A DNA stretch of 6,675 nucleotides. Source: a bacterium (lineage in GTDB: Bacteria; Calditrichota; Calditrichia; RBG-13-44-9; J042). The stretch spans positions 1-6,675 of the forward strand of contig WGBF01000119.1 of NCBI GenBank assembly GCA_015494485.1, read 5' to 3'. This document shows, in pieces, positions 5,896-6,675 of the stretch (the stretch's first letter is position 1; each line of letters opens with the position of its first letter). Both the position numbers and the translations under genes were made by a program. Below the pieces are notes generated by a model that made no database searches, was not told where the DNA came from, and saw only the letters and a program-made list of their open reading frames with translations.

Positions 5896-6675
5896 TCACA
5901 GCACGGGGGAAGCGTCGCTGACCGATTCCCGCGCCGGCGATTCCGCCAGCAAGGGGCGGGGGTCTGTAATTACGCCGGTCACTGCCGAAGCAGCCACCGT
6001 AAACGGCGATGCCAGAAAAACGGACGCTTTCTTGCTTCCCATGCGTCCCGGAAAATTGCGGTTGGTGGTGGAAATTACCACATCGTTTTCCCGGGAGCGC
6101 CCCACCGTATCCGCCGGCCCACCCAGGCAGGCCGCACAGGAAGACGGCGCAATCACGCATCCGGCATCTTCCAGAATGGCAATGATGGGTTCCCCCTCAA
6201 TGGTCACCTGGCGCAACTGGCGCGCCACTTCCGTGGACCCCGGCACCACAAAAGTGGGCACCCTGACTTGACGCCCTTTTATAATACGGGCGGCGTTAAT
6301 GAAGTCTGTCAGTTTTCCCCCCGTACAGGAACCAATGTAACATTTGGTAAGCGGTGTGCCGGCTACCTCTGCCACCGGAGCGTAATTGTCCGGGCTGTGG
6401 GGTTTGGCCACCGCCGGGGGCAGGTCTTCTACGCGGTACCGATAGGTGGCAACAAAATCGGCATCGGCATCGCTGGTGTATTCTTCGTAGTCCTCCACGC
6501 CCCGCTCTTTCAAATAATGCCTGGTAACGTCATCCACCGCAATCACCCCATTCATGGCCCCGGCTTCAATGGCCATGTTGGTCAGGGTCATGCGTTCGTC
6601 CATATTCAGGGATTGAATGGCCGAACCGGAAAACTCCATGGCGCGGTAGGTGGCGCCACTGGTTGTAATATCCCC
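5896..6675 (-). CDS. leuC: 3-isopropylmalate/citramalate isomerase large subunit (C-terminal part, cut by window edge)
   Basis: The last 259 codons of the large aconitase-like subunit. The frame stays open to the window edge (GDITTSGATYRAMEF at the right end), so the N-terminal part lies outside. It is the partner of LeuD and carries the [4Fe-4S] cluster that binds the substrate hydroxyl and carboxylate. Visible hallmarks are EFSGSAIQSLNMDERMTL followed by NMAIEAGA, then CYIGSCTGGKLTDF with the first cluster cysteine (codon 6325-6327). SSCAACLGG provides the other two (codons 6136-6138 and 6127-6129), and NRNFPGRMG belongs to the substrate-binding region. GSCTGGKL replaces the GSCTNGR of enterobacterial LeuC, as in the shorter LeuC/HacA-type branch. 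The C-terminus ends ESPARESVSDASPVL, a short polar tail. Together with leuD and cimA it provides the steps from pyruvate to 3-methylmalate. Promoter and any leader lie to the right of the window. Confidence 0.93.
   Translation of the reverse strand, partial: GDITTSGATYRAMEFSGSAIQSLNMDERMTLTNMAIEAGAMNGVIAVDDVTRHYLKERGVEDYEEYTSDADADFVATYRYRVEDLPPAVAKPHSPDNYAPVAEVAGTPLTKCYIGSCTGGKLTDFINAARIIKGRQVRVPTFVVPGSTEVARQLRQVTIEGEPIIAILEDAGCVIAPSSCAACLGGPADTVGRSRENDVVISTTNRNFPGRMGSKKASVFLASPFTVAASAVTGVITDPRPLLAESPARESVSDASPVL

Overview
The window looks like chromosomal DNA from a free-living, biosynthetically competent bacterium, possibly of the FCB superphylum and Calditrichota-like. That placement is inference. 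It rests mainly on the secreted M49-type metallopeptidase, whose zinc motif is the pentapeptide HEMSH. To my knowledge a similar pentapeptide variant (HEISH) was described for the Caldithrix abyssi DPP III. Base composition is moderate in GC and similar across the genes, with no insertion sequence, tRNA, rRNA or CRISPR array visible.

Left half (plus strand, 1-3593). A 71-residue HicB-type antitoxin gene is followed, with an ATGA overlap, by a start that reads MTKLPR (the usual beginning of a HicA toxin) and then loses all resemblance to HicA. The toxin gene therefore seems deleted, leaving an orphan antitoxin. Next come a YtnP/AiiA-like metallo-beta-lactamase-fold hydrolase (putative lactonase), a 560-residue exported DPP III-like zinc peptidase, and a 120-residue membrane-anchored protein with a four-cysteine cluster and no recognised function. 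The gap before the last gene contains several small dyads, one of them a GC-rich terminator-like hairpin.

Right half (minus strand, 3642-6675). A tight cluster runs leuC (N-terminus beyond the right edge), leuD and cimA. CimA makes (R)-citramalate from pyruvate and acetyl-CoA. LeuCD isomerises citramalate via citraconate to 3-methylmalate, and also performs the equivalent step of leucine synthesis. This is the threonine-independent route to 2-oxobutyrate and isoleucine. The two halves converge on a perfect 12-bp hairpin at 3605-3634 that probably terminates transcription from both sides.

Most of the window is ordinary metabolism. The items most worth a second look are the decapitated HicBA module, the exported M49 peptidase with the shortened zinc motif, and the cysteine-cluster membrane protein. 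I found no evidence of a wholly new multi-gene system.
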